DNA of 64,000 nt from Rhyzopertha dominica (Eukaryota; Arthropoda; Insecta; Coleoptera; Bostrichidae). The notes under the pieces are model-generated. The model made no database searches. It worked only from the letters and a program-made list of their open reading frames with translations, and was not told the DNA's origin. This document shows positions 1 through 12,535 of this stretch, one piece after another. Each line of letters begins with the position of its first letter. Position 1 is the stretch's first letter. The DNA lies in assembly GCA_025024175.1 (NCBI GenBank), contig QCXZ01000041.1, positions 30,313,786-30,377,785 of the forward strand. Direction: 5' to 3'. Position numbers and translations under genes: made by a program.

Positions 1-814
1 TTATAATACAAAAAAGTAGTTTTCAAACTTTTGTATACCATATTTTAGGACTGATTGAGTATCTCTTTGTTGGGTCAAAGTACGCAACGCTGTCTGTTGT
101 TCTAGGACTTATACAATACAATACATTGTCATTATGTTTTCAGATCGATATAAATGATAATAATTATTTTGTCGCAGCGTAACTGTATAAGGTCTCAGTG
201 ATATAAATTTGCAATTTTAATTAGATAATGGTGTTATACACGTGCCTGTATGAGTTACAATATAAGGGAAGACTTATTTTGATAACTTTAAGTCGTTGTT
301 TATAACTATTTTGTCTTCAATTGCATTTTCTTCCATACATTTAGTTTCAGCAAGGTCAAATAAAGCTATGTTGTTCAATATACCTGAATTAGAATAACAT
401 TTGGTTAAATATAGGGTGAAGCGAAGTGAATTATCTAAGTTTTGAGCATAGTGATGGAGATTCTGTTCTTTAGGGAGTACTAGATGTGAACAAAAAGATT
501 ATTAATTAGTAAAGACCTATCAAAATTAATATTAAATTAAAATTAAATAACCGTTTGACATTCCCTAATACAGAATTAATCCGAATTAATCTGATTCTAT
601 AAATTGAGTAGAACCTGCACTGCTTCATTATGTTTATCATGTAGTATACATACATTACATTCTGTAGTTTATCACTTTGTCTTTCTGGATGGCTAAAATT
701 AACTTGAAATTATATCGAGCAATGAGAAGTTCCGGTTATCTAGCAGTATTTTGGCCCTTATTTAAAATATTAAACATCAGATTCACATCCTGCTACTGAT
801 ACAGTTTCATAACA
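1..814. other. AT-rich intergenic DNA, nothing recognised
   Basis: I see no coding stretch, RNA gene or repeat that I can name here. All frames are broken by frequent stops. Confidence 0.6.
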
Positions 815-858
815 CTGTATACTATACTATACTATACTATACTATACTGTATACTATA
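815..858. repeat. (ACTAT)n pentanucleotide microsatellite
   Basis: The unit ACTAT is repeated about seven times, with a CTGTATAC flank on both sides that makes the tract roughly symmetrical. It is a simple tandem repeat with no coding content. Confidence 0.85.
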
Positions 859-1334
859 AGTGTTTTGTAAGTAAATCTTACGTTTGAAATAAAAAAGCTA
901 ATCGCAGCTTATCAGCAGTTACTCTGGGAAGTTTGTGGATATGTCCACAAAAAATTAAGTTTAGACCGAATATAGACTGAGCTCAACTCAAGAACAGTGC
1001 TATGATCCGATTACCTGGAAGGATAGGCTTTATTAGGCATTCTCTATAAAAGACTTGAGGGAAGCAATCTATAAAACTATAGGCGAGTTGCAATCCAAGC
1101 TGATCAATAGCATAATATACGACTATCAGTAAAGAACTCATAAGTCCTAAGGAGCATGGTATTTGCCATTCAGAACTATAGTAAGTAACCATTTGAAAAC
1201 ATTTTATACTAGGTTTGACATTTAAGTTACTATAATCTGTCTATTAATCTTTTTTATATATTGTAGATTATTTGCTCGGTATCATTATTTCAGAAGCTGT
1301 GTTGTTCTATTTAAGGCCGTCTTGATGATGCTTG
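859..1334. other. AT-rich intergenic DNA, nothing recognised
   Basis: No supported feature. A 69-codon frame on the minus strand around 983-1192 has no recognisable domain and is probably chance. Confidence 0.5.
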
Positions 1335-1885
1335 TCATAAAAACGGAGCGGCAAAATATCGAGAAACAATGCACGAGTAAGATTTGCATGAAACTCGGCG
1401 AGACTGCGATATAGTGAGTCTGGTGTTTGGCGATGAAGCCGCGAGTGGATCCGGTGGTGTAAAGAATTATTTAGAAACGGTCGAGAATATAAGGCAAGAA
1501 TGATGAAATCAAATGAAACGTCAAACGATGATGAACTGCTTGTTTGGCTGGAAATGAGTTTGTGCCAGGTAGGCAGAATTCTTCTTTGAAGCATTCGAAC
1601 GATTGCAAAATACATGCATAGCTGCTTCACTATGACAATGCGCCATGTCATCGTGCCTTTAGCTTCAAAAAACATTACAGGGTCGCGTTAGCCCACGCGT
1701 TCGCCGGATATGTCTCCATGCAACTTTTTTTGTTCTCCCAAATTGTGAAAGGAACGAACATTATGATTAGTAACTGACATCCAAAGGTCCGTGACGAGGG
1801 TACTCCAGGCTCTACTAGGCAAAACGTTCCAGAAATGTTATCAAAACGGAAAAGGCGCTGGAATCAGTGTACAGCTTGTTATTAA
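1335..1885 (+). pseudogene. decayed mariner-family transposase
   Basis: Mariner transposases cut and paste DNA at TA sites using a DD34D catalytic triad. Conceptual translation in shifting frames gives the mariner order. First comes an N-terminal helix-turn-helix remnant (KICMKLGET, then FGDEAA near 1,430). Next is the second catalytic aspartate in LHYDNAPCHRA (GAC at 1,634). Then comes the third in SPDMSPCNFF (GAT at 1,707), followed by a C-terminal stretch resembling the usual mariner end (RKRRWNQC). The two aspartates are only about 24 codons apart instead of 35, so some 30 bases are deleted between them. Several stops and frameshifts make it nonfunctional. I did not find intact terminal inverted repeats. 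The call rests on motif order, not on a database match. Confidence 0.75.
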
Positions 1886-2690
1886 TAATTAATTTTCAGA
1901 TTGAGATAATACTTAATTGTCAACATTTTTATGGTTCTAGACTACCTTGTTCACAAATTAGATAAATCTTGATTTTCGCAGGATATGATATTTTTAACCA
2001 TTGTATTTTCTGATTATCGTGCTGAAAATTCTGCATGGCTAAATATCAAACAATTACAATCCTTAAAATACAATTATGCAGATTTGAGAGATAAGGTAGT
2101 CAAATATGAACCTTGCAATTAAATACCAAAGAGAGCTAACAAAGCTAAATGATAATTGAAGATAACAATTTGCAGCATGTCTTTCAATGTACCCATACGT
2201 TGTTCGCAATGACCCCGAGAGTTAATGATGGTGTGTTTGTTGTTAGCTTAAAGGAAAAAGATCATTGTAGTAGTACTTGAAATAAAAACTAGATAATAAT
2301 TAAATAAATTGGAATTCTAGAACTCACAGTTCTTTGCAGAAATTTGCAATTAAATTCATGATGAGCTGGATATCGTTTTTAAGTAAATTAAAAAAATTGC
2401 AAATGATAAAACCAGCGTAATATGTAGTATGTATGCATATTGTTGAGAAGATGCTTACACACTAAATTATTTTGGCGAATGAGAAGCGTACATGAATGAA
2501 AGTACAATGGGTAAAAGGTTTGCAGTTTGAATAATAAAATACACTTTTCTTTATAAATAGGTAAGCATACAAAAAGTCTCGAAGCGGGAGAGAAATAATG
2601 TCATTAGGTGAGAAAAGTCAGTAGCAGAGACAATAAGGTAAATGCAGATTAGCACATGTAGACATTTAGTATAAACTGTCCGACGGTAGC
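1886..2690. other. AT-rich intergenic DNA, nothing recognised
   Basis: No supported gene or repeat was seen between the mariner relic and the GC-richer stretch at 2.7 kb. Confidence 0.5.
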
Positions 2691-2981
2691 ATGTTGTTTT
2701 TTGTAAAGTTACGTGTACTTTCACAGCCGCGAACACCGCGATGGAACTCGCAAGCGGATTCTGTCCTCGGGATATCACAAGATAAATGTTACAAATATCT
2801 GTCACGCTTCTGCAAAGGCAGAAGTAAGAAGCAGAAGATTTACGACCTGGTTGGAGGCGGCTACAGCGGACACACGCCTTCACCGTTTACAAATAGTCTC
2901 ATTTTAGTGGTTTTCCAAGTCGATATATATTATAAATGGATGTTTTTGATAACTTTCTTTGCATTGGCGCGTTATTTATAA
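2691..2981 (+). CDS. candidate small secreted-type ORF or exon, unrecognised
   Basis: A frame starting at a real ATG (2,691) gives 96 residues. The middle part, about residues 10-65, has unusually gene-like codon use and a locally higher GC content than the surrounding AT-rich DNA. It contains DKCYKYLSRFCKGRSKKQK, that is, two cysteines followed by a basic cluster, then a glycine-rich GGGYSGH. The N terminus is hydrophobic but short. A good splice acceptor (TTTCACAG) ends at 2,726, so the real feature could be an exon starting there. No clear donor was found. The basic cluster would suit a processed peptide precursor, but I cannot match it to a known neuropeptide. A second plus-strand frame across the same bases is also open, which lowers confidence. 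Confidence 0.22.
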   Translation: MLFFVKLRVLSQPRTPRWNSQADSVLGISQDKCYKYLSRFCKGRSKKQKIYDLVGGGYSGHTPSPFTNSLILVVFQVDIYYKWMFLITFFALARYL

Positions 2982-3010
2982 ATATATCAGATAACTTGTC
3001 TGCAAGCATT

Positions 3011-3054
3011 CAACTCGTACGATGAAACCGCATGCGCTCTTTACGTACGAGTTG
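3011..3054. repeat. short perfect hairpin
   Basis: CAACTCGTACG at 3,011-3,021 pairs with CGTACGAGTTG at 3,044-3,054, giving an 11-bp stem and a 22-base loop that contains GCATGC. It is too short for a microRNA precursor, and its function is unknown. Confidence 0.6.
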
Positions 3055-6000
3055 TAGTTGAGGTAAGTATACACAGTACTTTGAGTTTATGTAGGTATAC
3101 AAATGTCCTACTACTCTGAAACAATAAGTTATACATTTTAGCTAAGAAGACTGCCTGATTATCTGTATCTTTTAAATATTGTCCGTGGAAAATAATTCAA
3201 CTGTTCACTCAGATTTTGTGATTGAATTTTAGTTTATTATGTATATAGAAGTATACTGAACTATCTTGAACGGTTGATTGATTATTGTACAAAAAGCCCA
3301 TTTGCAGATGTTACCAAAAATAGCCATAGTTTAAAAACTACAAGACTCAGCGAATATGACAGTTCTAACCACAGCATTTTTAAGAAATCTATGGCTGCTT
3401 GCATAAATAAGAAAGCTTTGGCTCTCAATAGTTAATTGACTTAAAAATTGAAAGCCCCAAATTTTTCTTTATTATCGGAAAAAATTAGTAATTGACATTC
3501 GATGCAGCAATTTGTAGACATTATTAATCCATAACAAGTTTATTGTTTTTTTTTCGGTATAGGCACCAGTGTGCTTGGCTTCTAATTGGTCGAGCATTTC
3601 GTTGCCCAGTTTCAACATTTTTATCACATTCTTTGAAAGCTGTATCATAGTTGCTTCGACTGTAGTAGTTGATTACATCATACTTGTTGTTTAATCTGAC
3701 TAATTAGTGTATAAAAAATACGGAATCAGGCTGCCTTTTGTAACGGTTTATGGTGAAGGAAGGGTACTTTATGGGGTTAGTACCGAGTCTCTTCGTTTCT
3801 GAGATCGTTAGCTACACCCCTTTTTTCGTAATTAGCCAGACGAGCTTTAGAATTAAGTTTAGTGTAGACTTCAGTAAAAAGTGATGCGGACGCCTTTTTA
3901 CGAAATAGTGTTCGTCCGAATCTAGTTCAACAGTATTATGTCTGATTAAATCTGGTTGCTTAAATGTCATGATTTCGAAGAATATATACTACTAAGAGAA
4001 ATCCTTTTCAAATGACACTTTCGATAATAAGATAATTATCTTATCTTATGGTTTAATTACATTTCTGTAATTTAACTGCATCACCTATATCTTCATTGAG
4101 GTAAAATATGTGTAATGCGCGCATACAAGCAATATTTTTTTTTGTACAAAGTTAGGGCAGCTAGACTATATATATAAAGGAATGAACAATTTATTATTTA
4201 GGGAAATTTATGGGAAAAGAACGAGAGGAAGATCAAACACATCTTCGTTTGAAAATATATATGAATTGTTTCTATGCAACAAAAAGTGATAGGCAAAACA
4301 TAAGTAATCATAATGATTTCAAATCTTTGTTATAAGGCGAATTTGAAGAAGTTGAATACAACGCGCGCCGGCAAAACACTAAAAGCATTACTACCCATCC
4401 TTATAATGTGTATCCTCAAATGTATAACGCCTAATTCATTTGTGAGGGTTAATGCAAGTCGCTGTTGTTGTCCCCGCCTACTTGGATGGACCTGCGGCCG
4501 GACTAAGGGTTGCTTGAGGTAGAGCTAGGCCGCAAGTTTCATGGACTATTCAATCTTAATAAGCAGTGGTACATTCGTAACGTAGAAAAAATTGCGTGTT
4601 GTGCGTTTTAGATGATTAAATGGTCTCCGGTGCCATTAGAAATAATATACGGTCCTTGATGTGCCGCCGTTAAAGTTAAAATGTGGAATTTCGCAGAGAA
4701 AGGGACATTTAATTTTCGGATGACCCAAGCATTATTGTAAAATACCTGGATTCGCACCTGCAATTACACTACAGTTCCATATAATAAAGTATACATTAGA
4801 TATTAAAACGCTATTATTTGAGAAGAAGGGTTTGTAAGAAGTATAGGCTGCACGAGGCAACTATTTTTTTAGCGACTGAAGATGTGATTTGGCGTGATCT
4901 TGTCGGTTTACACTCTAGGAAATCCTGAAGGGTGTAATAAATTTGCCTAATGTAAAATAATTGCCTAACAAAATGCTACTCAAGTCTTTACGTTTTTTTT
5001 TAAGTTTTAGTTATATTCGTTTAGCATCAAAGCTGCATTGAAACGGTGAAGAATTAGTATCAGACGCAGTTCTTGGCAACCGGCCAGACTCGCTAATTTC
5101 GTATCATGAAATTTTTGCATTTTACTGTTCTCGGTGTGTTCAAATGATTAAGAGCGGCGTAGGAGTGGGATTTAAAATTTCGGTACATGTAATTAACGCC
5201 TTTCATGAAATGAAATGTGGCTGAACGTACGATCCTTGATGGAGATAGCACACACGCAAGCAGATTTGCATAATGCTGTCAGTGAGGAAACAGGCCGATT
5301 TATGTGGATATCTCATTGACACCTCTGAGGCACAACACATTTTAAACGCGTAAGTCATTTAAGTAGGCGTACATGTGCCATTTTGTTACAGTGCTTCCCT
5401 CTGACAACATAATTAGCAAGTCGCTCAATATATTGACTTCAAAATTCCAACAACCATATACAATAGTCTTTAAAACATAGGTAAGTATTTTAATTAAGTT
5501 CGACGGAAAAGCAAGTAAATGTACCTTGTTGAAGATTCGGATAAAATGCGGGTAAGATCGTTGAAAAAATAATGACATTTTTAAAGGTGTTACGTTGTAT
5601 AGATATAGATAACATATCTATTCTGACTTGACACAACCCGTTTCTTATTCAAAATTTCATAAGAAAAATGCGCCAAGTAATCATGTGATACTTTTTTATT
5701 ATCGTGAACGTACGCAACAAACTAAACATACTAGCGTGTTATTTTCATCAGTTCAAAAACCGACAAATACATCAAATGTCAAATGTGCACCAAACTATAC
5801 GAACTATTTTACGCGAAAGACACTACGTTTGCGTCAGAAAGACAAAACTGTGGCTTGCTTGGGCTGCATGTTTTTTTTAATGAACGCTCATTACTTAAAA
5901 CGTTATTGTACAAACAAAATTGAATTGACATAGTCAAAATGCAGAAAGACCGTCTTTTTAGAACAAATATCAATTTGTTGGAAAATACTTAATAAAAGTT

Positions 6001-8164
6001 AATTTTTCCCGAAATAATAAATTGCAAGATTCGAATATATTTTTTCTATTGCTTTCCTTACTTATTTAGGTATACTTAGGTATAGTAACAATAAACAACA
6101 AATTCTAGACCTCTATCTTATAAAAAAAGAATACATACTTCACTATTGCTTGAGTTTTCGTTACTAAAATGTACTATATTGACAAAATATACTTTACGGT
6201 TGCCGAGAGAATATTTCTAAATGATAAAGTGAACTGAAGTTTCAGTAGACTTATATAATCAGAGCTATTGGTACCTTGTAACAACTAATTTTATGTACAC
6301 TTAAAGAAAACCCAAAAAGCACCATAATATGTCACCGATTAGACATTGCAGGGAAACACGCATCTGAGTCTTAACGATATGCGGAGTCCGCTACAAAATT
6401 TCATATTTCAGAAATTTATAAACAATAACTATGTTTGTTCTATACTTTTTATATTAGTGTAAACGTGTGGATTCTAATGTCATTTCGGAATGGATACGTA
6501 ATGCTCTGCCAAACTGGGATGTATATTCTCAAATACACTTGTAACAGAACAGATTCCAATGAAATAGGTTCGCTTAAATGTCAGCTGCTAAACAAAAATG
6601 AGCAAAATATTGCGTGTGCTATTCTTTCCAGTAGATGTACTAGTTGAATACTTATTATACAGCAGAATGTTAGCTGTAAATAAAAAAAGATGGGCGCCAT
6701 AACATTTTCCAAAGCCTGCTTGTCCTGTGCTTCTATGGTAGTATTACCTATGACAGATACACAAATTTAATGAGTGTACCTATTCTTATTTCAATTAGCA
6801 CAACGTATATTTTTTTTAAACTAATGTGATACATTTGATTCATGTACTTTTTTCCAAATATATTCGCTTAAATGTAAACTGCGTTCGACTTGTGAGCAAG
6901 AAATTGAAGGTATTTTTTAGAAGAGAAATAAACTTAAAAATTTGTATAGTTAAATACTTAGCATATCTGGTGGTACTAATCATAAAACAAATCCTAAAGA
7001 TTATCTTGATTATTAATAGCATACTTGGTCCAGTGCGTCATGCTAGTGATTTTCAGAAAGTGTATAGAAATACCAGTAACTATAAAACCGTAAACAATAT
7101 AATAACGACAGAATGTGGTTATTTCAACTGCAAATGAGCTCTACCGTACCACCTGCTTCAGTTTGGACCGTCGCCTTTGGAATACCCTGTATATCTGGAC
7201 AATGACGGCCTATATGGCTAAAACGTTCTNCGTGACAAACCATCCGCTAATGCTCTCGATAAACATCCTAACTCGCAGAAGCTGCGTTCATCATCGAAAA
7301 GAAGCGTAAAGGAAACCAACAATTTCGTAACGGCGGCGTGTGATATGCTAATTCGAGAAACGCGGAACGTGACCAGATGCTTCGCCAGCAGCACTTGCGC
7401 CACCTAACACTGCACGTCAATGCCGCTCGTATTCGAATGCGCTAAATTAATTAGTGGGTGCCATATGAGAAAATATGCGCACATCAGATTTACTGATTGG
7501 ATGATGCTGGAGCTTCACGGTTATTGTGGGCGTGATTCCGAGCGTCGCAAGTGATCCCAACTGGCGAGCGCCAGCGTGTGTAAACTCTAGAGATGGGTAC
7601 ATCAACTTGTAACAATTCTTCAAACGTTTATTTAGTGGTTCAGGTCATCCAAGTTACTCATTGTTACAATCATATTCCTCATGATGATGTGGTAATTCCG
7701 TCTTGAAAAGTAATTTATTATATTTCTCATGACAAAATCGAGCCCTTGATACAGTACTATGCTGACGTCGGCGAAAAATTGGTTATGGTAGAATAGTTGG
7801 CTGAATGGGGCTATATGTCACTGAGCGCACGCAGGTATTCTGCAAGCTTGTCTACCTATCTTCCTTATAGCTATTTCCAAATGCTCCCAAACTACACTGA
7901 CGATTAGCGCGTGACTCAATCTTTCATTATATACCTGACACCTGCATGACATGTTGCTCAAACAAAGTTGGCTTCCTGTTCACACAGCCTTCAGAATGAT
8001 GTCCTCTATAAATGGATATAAAAAGGTCTCCTTCTCGTTATTCAATGCTCGAAGTACGGACCTAGTTTCTGATATGAGGATGTGTCGGAGTAGATAGAAG
8101 CAACTTTGTTTCTTATAACAAAGTCTAAGCAGTACTTGTCGCTACTGCTTCTACTGGATTACAG
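3055..8164. other. intergenic DNA without a recognisable gene
   Basis: Short open frames (up to about 100 codons, for example at 5,628-5,933 and 6,826-7,137) have AT-rich composition and no domain motif. A GC-richer patch lies at 4,350-4,530. A phrase typical of insect transposon ends (ACCCTGTATA) occurs at about 7,184-7,195, but I could not pair it with a second end. Confidence 0.45.
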
Positions 8165-8330
8165 GATAACATACGGGAGAAGTCGAGAGAAATTATGAAA
8201 ATGGCACGCCCTACACTCTCAGCTGATTTGAATCCATTTATATAAATTAATAGTGCAAACGGTTCGATTTCAGGTATAGAAGAACGTAATACTACGTCGT
8301 TTACGAGAGGTAAACCTGTAGGTACAATCA
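8165..8330 (-). pseudogene. jockey-type reverse transcriptase scrap
   Basis: On the minus strand this stretch reads LLIYINGFKSA preceded by RSSIPEIEPF. This lines up with the conserved RT block 'PQGS-LGPLLFLIYINDL' of jockey/CR1-type non-LTR retrotransposons. Just upstream, TSRKRRSI resembles the 'NRKQ' block that precedes it. The invariant PQG is lost and no YADD follows, so it is a short dead fragment. The match is to one block only. Confidence 0.4.
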
Positions 8331-11300
8331 GGAAACACTCCAATGTCGCATAATAATTGCAGGGAAGCATCTTTTCCAATGAAATGCTCTGTTGTAAAAC
8401 TGTACCGTTGTTTAGATGCTTTTGTTAAGGGAGAACTACTTTCGTTAGTCCGAAATTTAACGTCAATCAAGAAACAGTTAAGTGGAGCAGATAACCATTA
8501 CCTAAGACTCGGTTTCTTAGAATAAATTTTGATGCCAAATAAGACCGCTGATGATAAAATAAATGTAGCTCATTACACTCCACCAGCAAAGCCAATACAT
8601 CAATTGGAACATAGTACCCTAGCAACAGAGCGAAGTTATCCAATCCTTCAGCATGATTATCTTCAGCAGCAAAGATGACAGGAAGCAGAATGTTTTACAT
8701 TCTTGTTACTAGAACGATTCTAGAAAATAAAAATATTGCATTTCATATTCAAACTTTTGTACTATCTGACACTATTTCTAATTATGTTGTAAATTCTAAC
8801 CCTTAATTTTTTTTTATATGTTCCGGATGGTGTTGATGGTACTGGAACTATTCCATCTACCACAGTGTTGATGCAATTATCACTTCCTTTATTCCCATAA
8901 AGTTGCTGTATGTTGTTGAATCGTCGCTGTTAAGCGAAAATTTTATATTTACTATAACTTAATAAACAGAGCCTTTCTACCAATAGTCTCATGCTCCACA
9001 TATGATTTCTAGTTACGAGCTAAGCTTCCGCTTACTTTCCCGTGCATAAGTTTCGTCAAATTCCTTATCAGTAGCTCTATATTTGTATGGTATTTTCAGA
9101 AGTGGATTTTAACGACTGTCCAGACTTATTATTTTGTATATCTTGAAAGTCCACAACGGAAAAGTAAATCACCGCCCTGATAAATCTATGTCGCAAACCA
9201 GTATGTACGATAATAAATCCAGCACTTAAACGAAAGAAAATATGACGGCAACCACTATATACATTTACTTTGCCTACATTTTCTTTCTTCTGTATTATTA
9301 CCGATCCACGTTTCATTAAGGTATAGATACTACTTATATTAAAAACCGTCTTCTTGAAATTTTTGTAGGGCTTTATGATACTTCAAGCACTAATGCGGAA
9401 TGCTGAGTTTTCAAGAAAAACTTTTCTATTCTGACATTTACCTCAGTTTCCTTAACCAAATTATGCAACCTTGATCTATACAGATTTTGTTTCCCTCTTA
9501 ATACAAGACCAAGTTTTCTGCAGAAGACAGTTCGTTTCAAATTGAAGCAGAAGTCAAAGCGGCCTATATCCTTTAAACTATGATCAATGAAGTCGCTTTT
9601 TCCCGGCATTGAAAACGTCAGTGACATTGACCTTTTAGCGTTATTATTTTGTATCAATTCCACATAATTACTTGAACATCTAGTAAACTAAACAGTAAGT
9701 TCGATGCTGTATTCAATAGGCATTTCCGAAGAATTTTATGTTGCGTCCTCACTAGATACCTCAGTTTTATTTGAAATTACTTACAAAGCGGCAGTAGTAC
9801 TTTTCCATGNCTGCATGCTTATGAATCGTTACTTCTCCCACATCTNAAAATTTATTAGAATTTAAAGTTATCTGAATAAAGCTTCCGAAAATATTTGTAT
9901 ACCAACTAATGCGTCTAAGATAATGGCACGTGAGCTAAGAGATTGATGGTGTGCCAAAAAAAATAGTGTTGCAATATAATGATTTATAACGGTTCTGTAC
10001 CAGACACAAAATTTTGAAAATGCAACCTGTAATTGGCAAAATCAAAACAACTGTCTGATGTTACCATTCCACGGTTTTAGAAATCCGATTCGACTGTTGT
10101 ATGCCGAAACTTATAAGTACTTTCAACATTACTCTTTGCATAACTGATTTAAATTGTATACGCTTACATAACAATTACAGTTGTTTACCTAAAAGAAAAA
10201 ATGTATACATACATAACGAAGTACTTTTGGCCGAATTTATTATGTTATTAGGAAAGACATTAGTACTATCATAAACGGCATTATAAATAGAATTCTGACC
10301 ACTAGCCATAATCAACAATCCGTTACTGGATAGAAAACAAATTTGAAGTTCATACTCTATAATGAGTGTGAATCGCTGGACAAAAAAAAAAATTGTTAAA
10401 ATGTTGTAGTCTCTGGAATTGTTTTCTTTCTTTTATTATTTTCCTTCGCTTGCCTCTGCTTCATCCGATCTGCTTTTATTTCTCCATTTTTCTTCTTCCT
10501 TTTCTGTTGCTGATGGTACTTTTCTTTCAGTTTAGGTACTTAACATGATTTCTCCTGATACTATCATCAGAAAAATTTCTTCCCTTTATTGGTTGTCGAC
10601 ACAATAATAAGCAGTGGTCAAATGCACCGAATACTTTACAAGGATTTCAGTACCCTTCTATCCTGCTGGTTCAGCAATACTAAAAATGCTGGTGGCGTTC
10701 CATACAAATAACATACGCAAGGAGCAACGCTTTAGTAATTTTGTCGGTACTATCGATATATCTGACACATTTGCATTGAAAGTATTGAACGTTGAAAAGT
10801 TGCGTTTGGTTGTAACATATTTTAAGAGACAAAAAAGTCCTCGAGCTAAGATGACTACTTTTTATGAACTCATGAAACCGATCAGAAAAATTGAGTTTCT
10901 TTTTCCAGGTAAAAGAGGATATTTGTTTCTCATTTTACCCGGCCTTTATTCCTATCTCCGGCCGGGTAAGTATGAGGTAATAGAAAACCAAGTCAAAAGC
11001 TGAACCTACCAACTGCGAGTGTATCAAGGCCACAAATTAAAACTTTTGACTTTGTGGCTTGGATGCGTTAAACATTTTCGTTATACAGCGGAATTCATAC
11101 GCTTAAACGATTGTTTTCACCATCATGCAGCAAGTGCGGTGCATTTCTTCTGTATGGCTAGGCGCCTCTCATAATCAACGTTTCATAGTTTCATTGCTCA
11201 CCGAACTTAGTATCTGTATAAATAATATGAGTAACTCAAGCGAAATATGCAAAACTGAATTTACTTAATCTACAGGGGTGTGTATTCCCAGTAAGACGGA

Positions 11301-11454
11301 TTTATTTCACAAATTACTAAATGCCGCCGACTGACATCTAGCCACATCGATGTTTTATAGAAAAGTAACCGAAAGTTACCTTCAATCAGAACCAGATACG
11401 ATCTAACTAAAAGTACTGAAAGTTCTTTAATGTTCATAAACAATGCGTATGCGT
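8331..11454. other. intergenic DNA without a recognisable gene
   Basis: The longest frame is 10,614-11,003 (+, 129 codons). It begins at GTG and shows no signal peptide, repeat or motif, so I do not call it a gene. A pyrimidine-rich tract occupies about 10,420-10,530. Confidence 0.4.
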
Positions 11455-11540
11455 AAGTGTGTGAAACTAGCTCAAACTACCTCTGAGGAAGACACTGACA
11501 TGAGTGTCGAAACGTCTCGATTAAAGCAATCAACCTAGGA
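11455..11540 (+). ncRNA. hammerhead-like motif, possible retroelement ribozyme relic
   Basis: CTGAGGA (11,483-11,489) is followed by a perfect 6-bp helix, GACACT at 11,491-11,496 with AGTGTC at 11,503-11,508. GAAAC follows directly at 11,509. This has the order of the hammerhead core (CUGANGA, stem II, GAAA). Penelope-like elements and other insect retroelements carry such motifs. One extra A lies between the core and stem II, and I could not draw a convincing stem III or stem I. Activity is therefore doubtful, and it may be only the phrase common near retroelement ends. Confidence 0.3.
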
Positions 11541-11639
11541 AGTAGCCAGGAAAACAACATGTCGTGTAACACAATATTATGCGTAGGTATTATATCTAAT
11601 AATTAACTACAAGCTCAATTATTGGTCATCTTTCCCATC

Positions 11640-11900
11640 TCTATTATTGAGCACACGCTGTCGGCTCTCGTGCGCGCCGCGATGTTATTTCCCGCGTACG
11701 CGTCGCGACTGGTTAACGATCAAAAGTGCCGACTCTCTCTTTCTATTACGTCTACGTCGGCGGTGCTGGCCGGCGGCTGCGCTCATTTTGTTTATTGGTC
11801 GCCGTTGGCGCCCGCGGCGTCGGACAATCCGAAGTCTTGCTTCCACAGACGATTAGGAAGATCCCGCGCTTCGACGAATTACTCGAAATTAACTTGGTTT
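11640..11900. promoter_or_regulatory. CpG-rich island in AT-rich DNA
   Basis: About 260 bases contain many CG dinucleotides (for example GTGCGCGCCGCG and CGTACGCGTCGCG near 11,670-11,710), in strong contrast to both flanks. Such patches in insect genomes often mark promoters or unmethylated 5' exons. A 161-codon plus-strand frame covers it but runs straight into a transposon end at 12,106, so it is probably chance. No gene is assigned. Confidence 0.3.
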
Positions 11901-12105
11901 GTGTCCCACCCTTTAATGGTCCCATGTCTTGCGGATAAATCACTTTGTAGCTTACGAATCCCGACTGTACGGAAACAAATCATCCAAAATGTTAAAGCAG
12001 CCCATTTTTCCATTATCATGTGTTCTTGGATGGTTTCATTGCTTTCATCGGTACATATCTACTTGTGGTACTGGTTTGATAGTTCACTATACAGGGTGAT
12101 TCACT

Positions 12106-12408
12106 AAGTGTACGGAGCGACTGTATCTTGAAAACCTCTCACGCTTTCGCTTTAAGGAAAAATTTTTGAATACCAGATAAATTCATTAAAAACACTTTGA
12201 AGTTCCTAAATTTCTCGCTAGGGGGGCGTATTTGACACCATGGTTAAAATAAACGCAAGTAAACCCAAAATTTGCCGAAAAAATGTAGGTGGAATTTATA
12301 ATTTTTAGAATTTCTATTTAATTACCTAAAAGTTTCGTTACTACATTTTTTTCTCTGGTCGCCATGTCACTACAAAGAAATAAAACATCGAAACTTCTAG
12401 ATGCTATA
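12106..12408. mobile_element. terminal part of a DNA transposon, partner end not found
   Basis: ACAGGGTGATTCACTAAGTG starts here and matches the style of insect DNA transposon or MITE ends (CAGGGTG...). The following 300 bases contain no coding frame. I could not find the matching inverted end, so the extent is uncertain. Confidence 0.35.
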
Positions 12409-12535
12409 GGCCGGTTGCACAAACACGGATCAATTTGAACCATGGCAACACCAATAAGAACGCTTAAAATTCGTGGTTACCATAGTTTGACCCGAGGTTA
12501 ACACCACGATCAAACTGATCTGCGTTTGTGCAACT
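12409..12535. mobile_element. 127-bp MITE with terminal inverted repeats
   Basis: The left end GGCCGGTTGCACAAACACGG is mirrored at the right end by CTGCGTTTGTGCAACTAAAC. The inverted repeats extend about 28 bases with few mismatches (GTTGCACAAAC-C-GATCA-TTTGA on both arms). No coding capacity. The outermost bases differ between the ends, so the copy is old. Confidence 0.75.

Noticed and set aside
1307..1675. 122-codon minus-strand frame
   Set aside because: It is antisense to a decayed mariner transposase that explains the sequence better.
10614..11003. 129-codon plus-strand frame
   Set aside because: It starts at GTG, shows no domain, signal peptide or neighbour support, and its composition resembles random AT-rich sequence.
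11622..12107. 161-codon frame over the CpG island
   Set aside because: It lacks a natural ATG at its start, has no motif, and ends inside a transposon terminus. GC-rich DNA has fewer chance stops.
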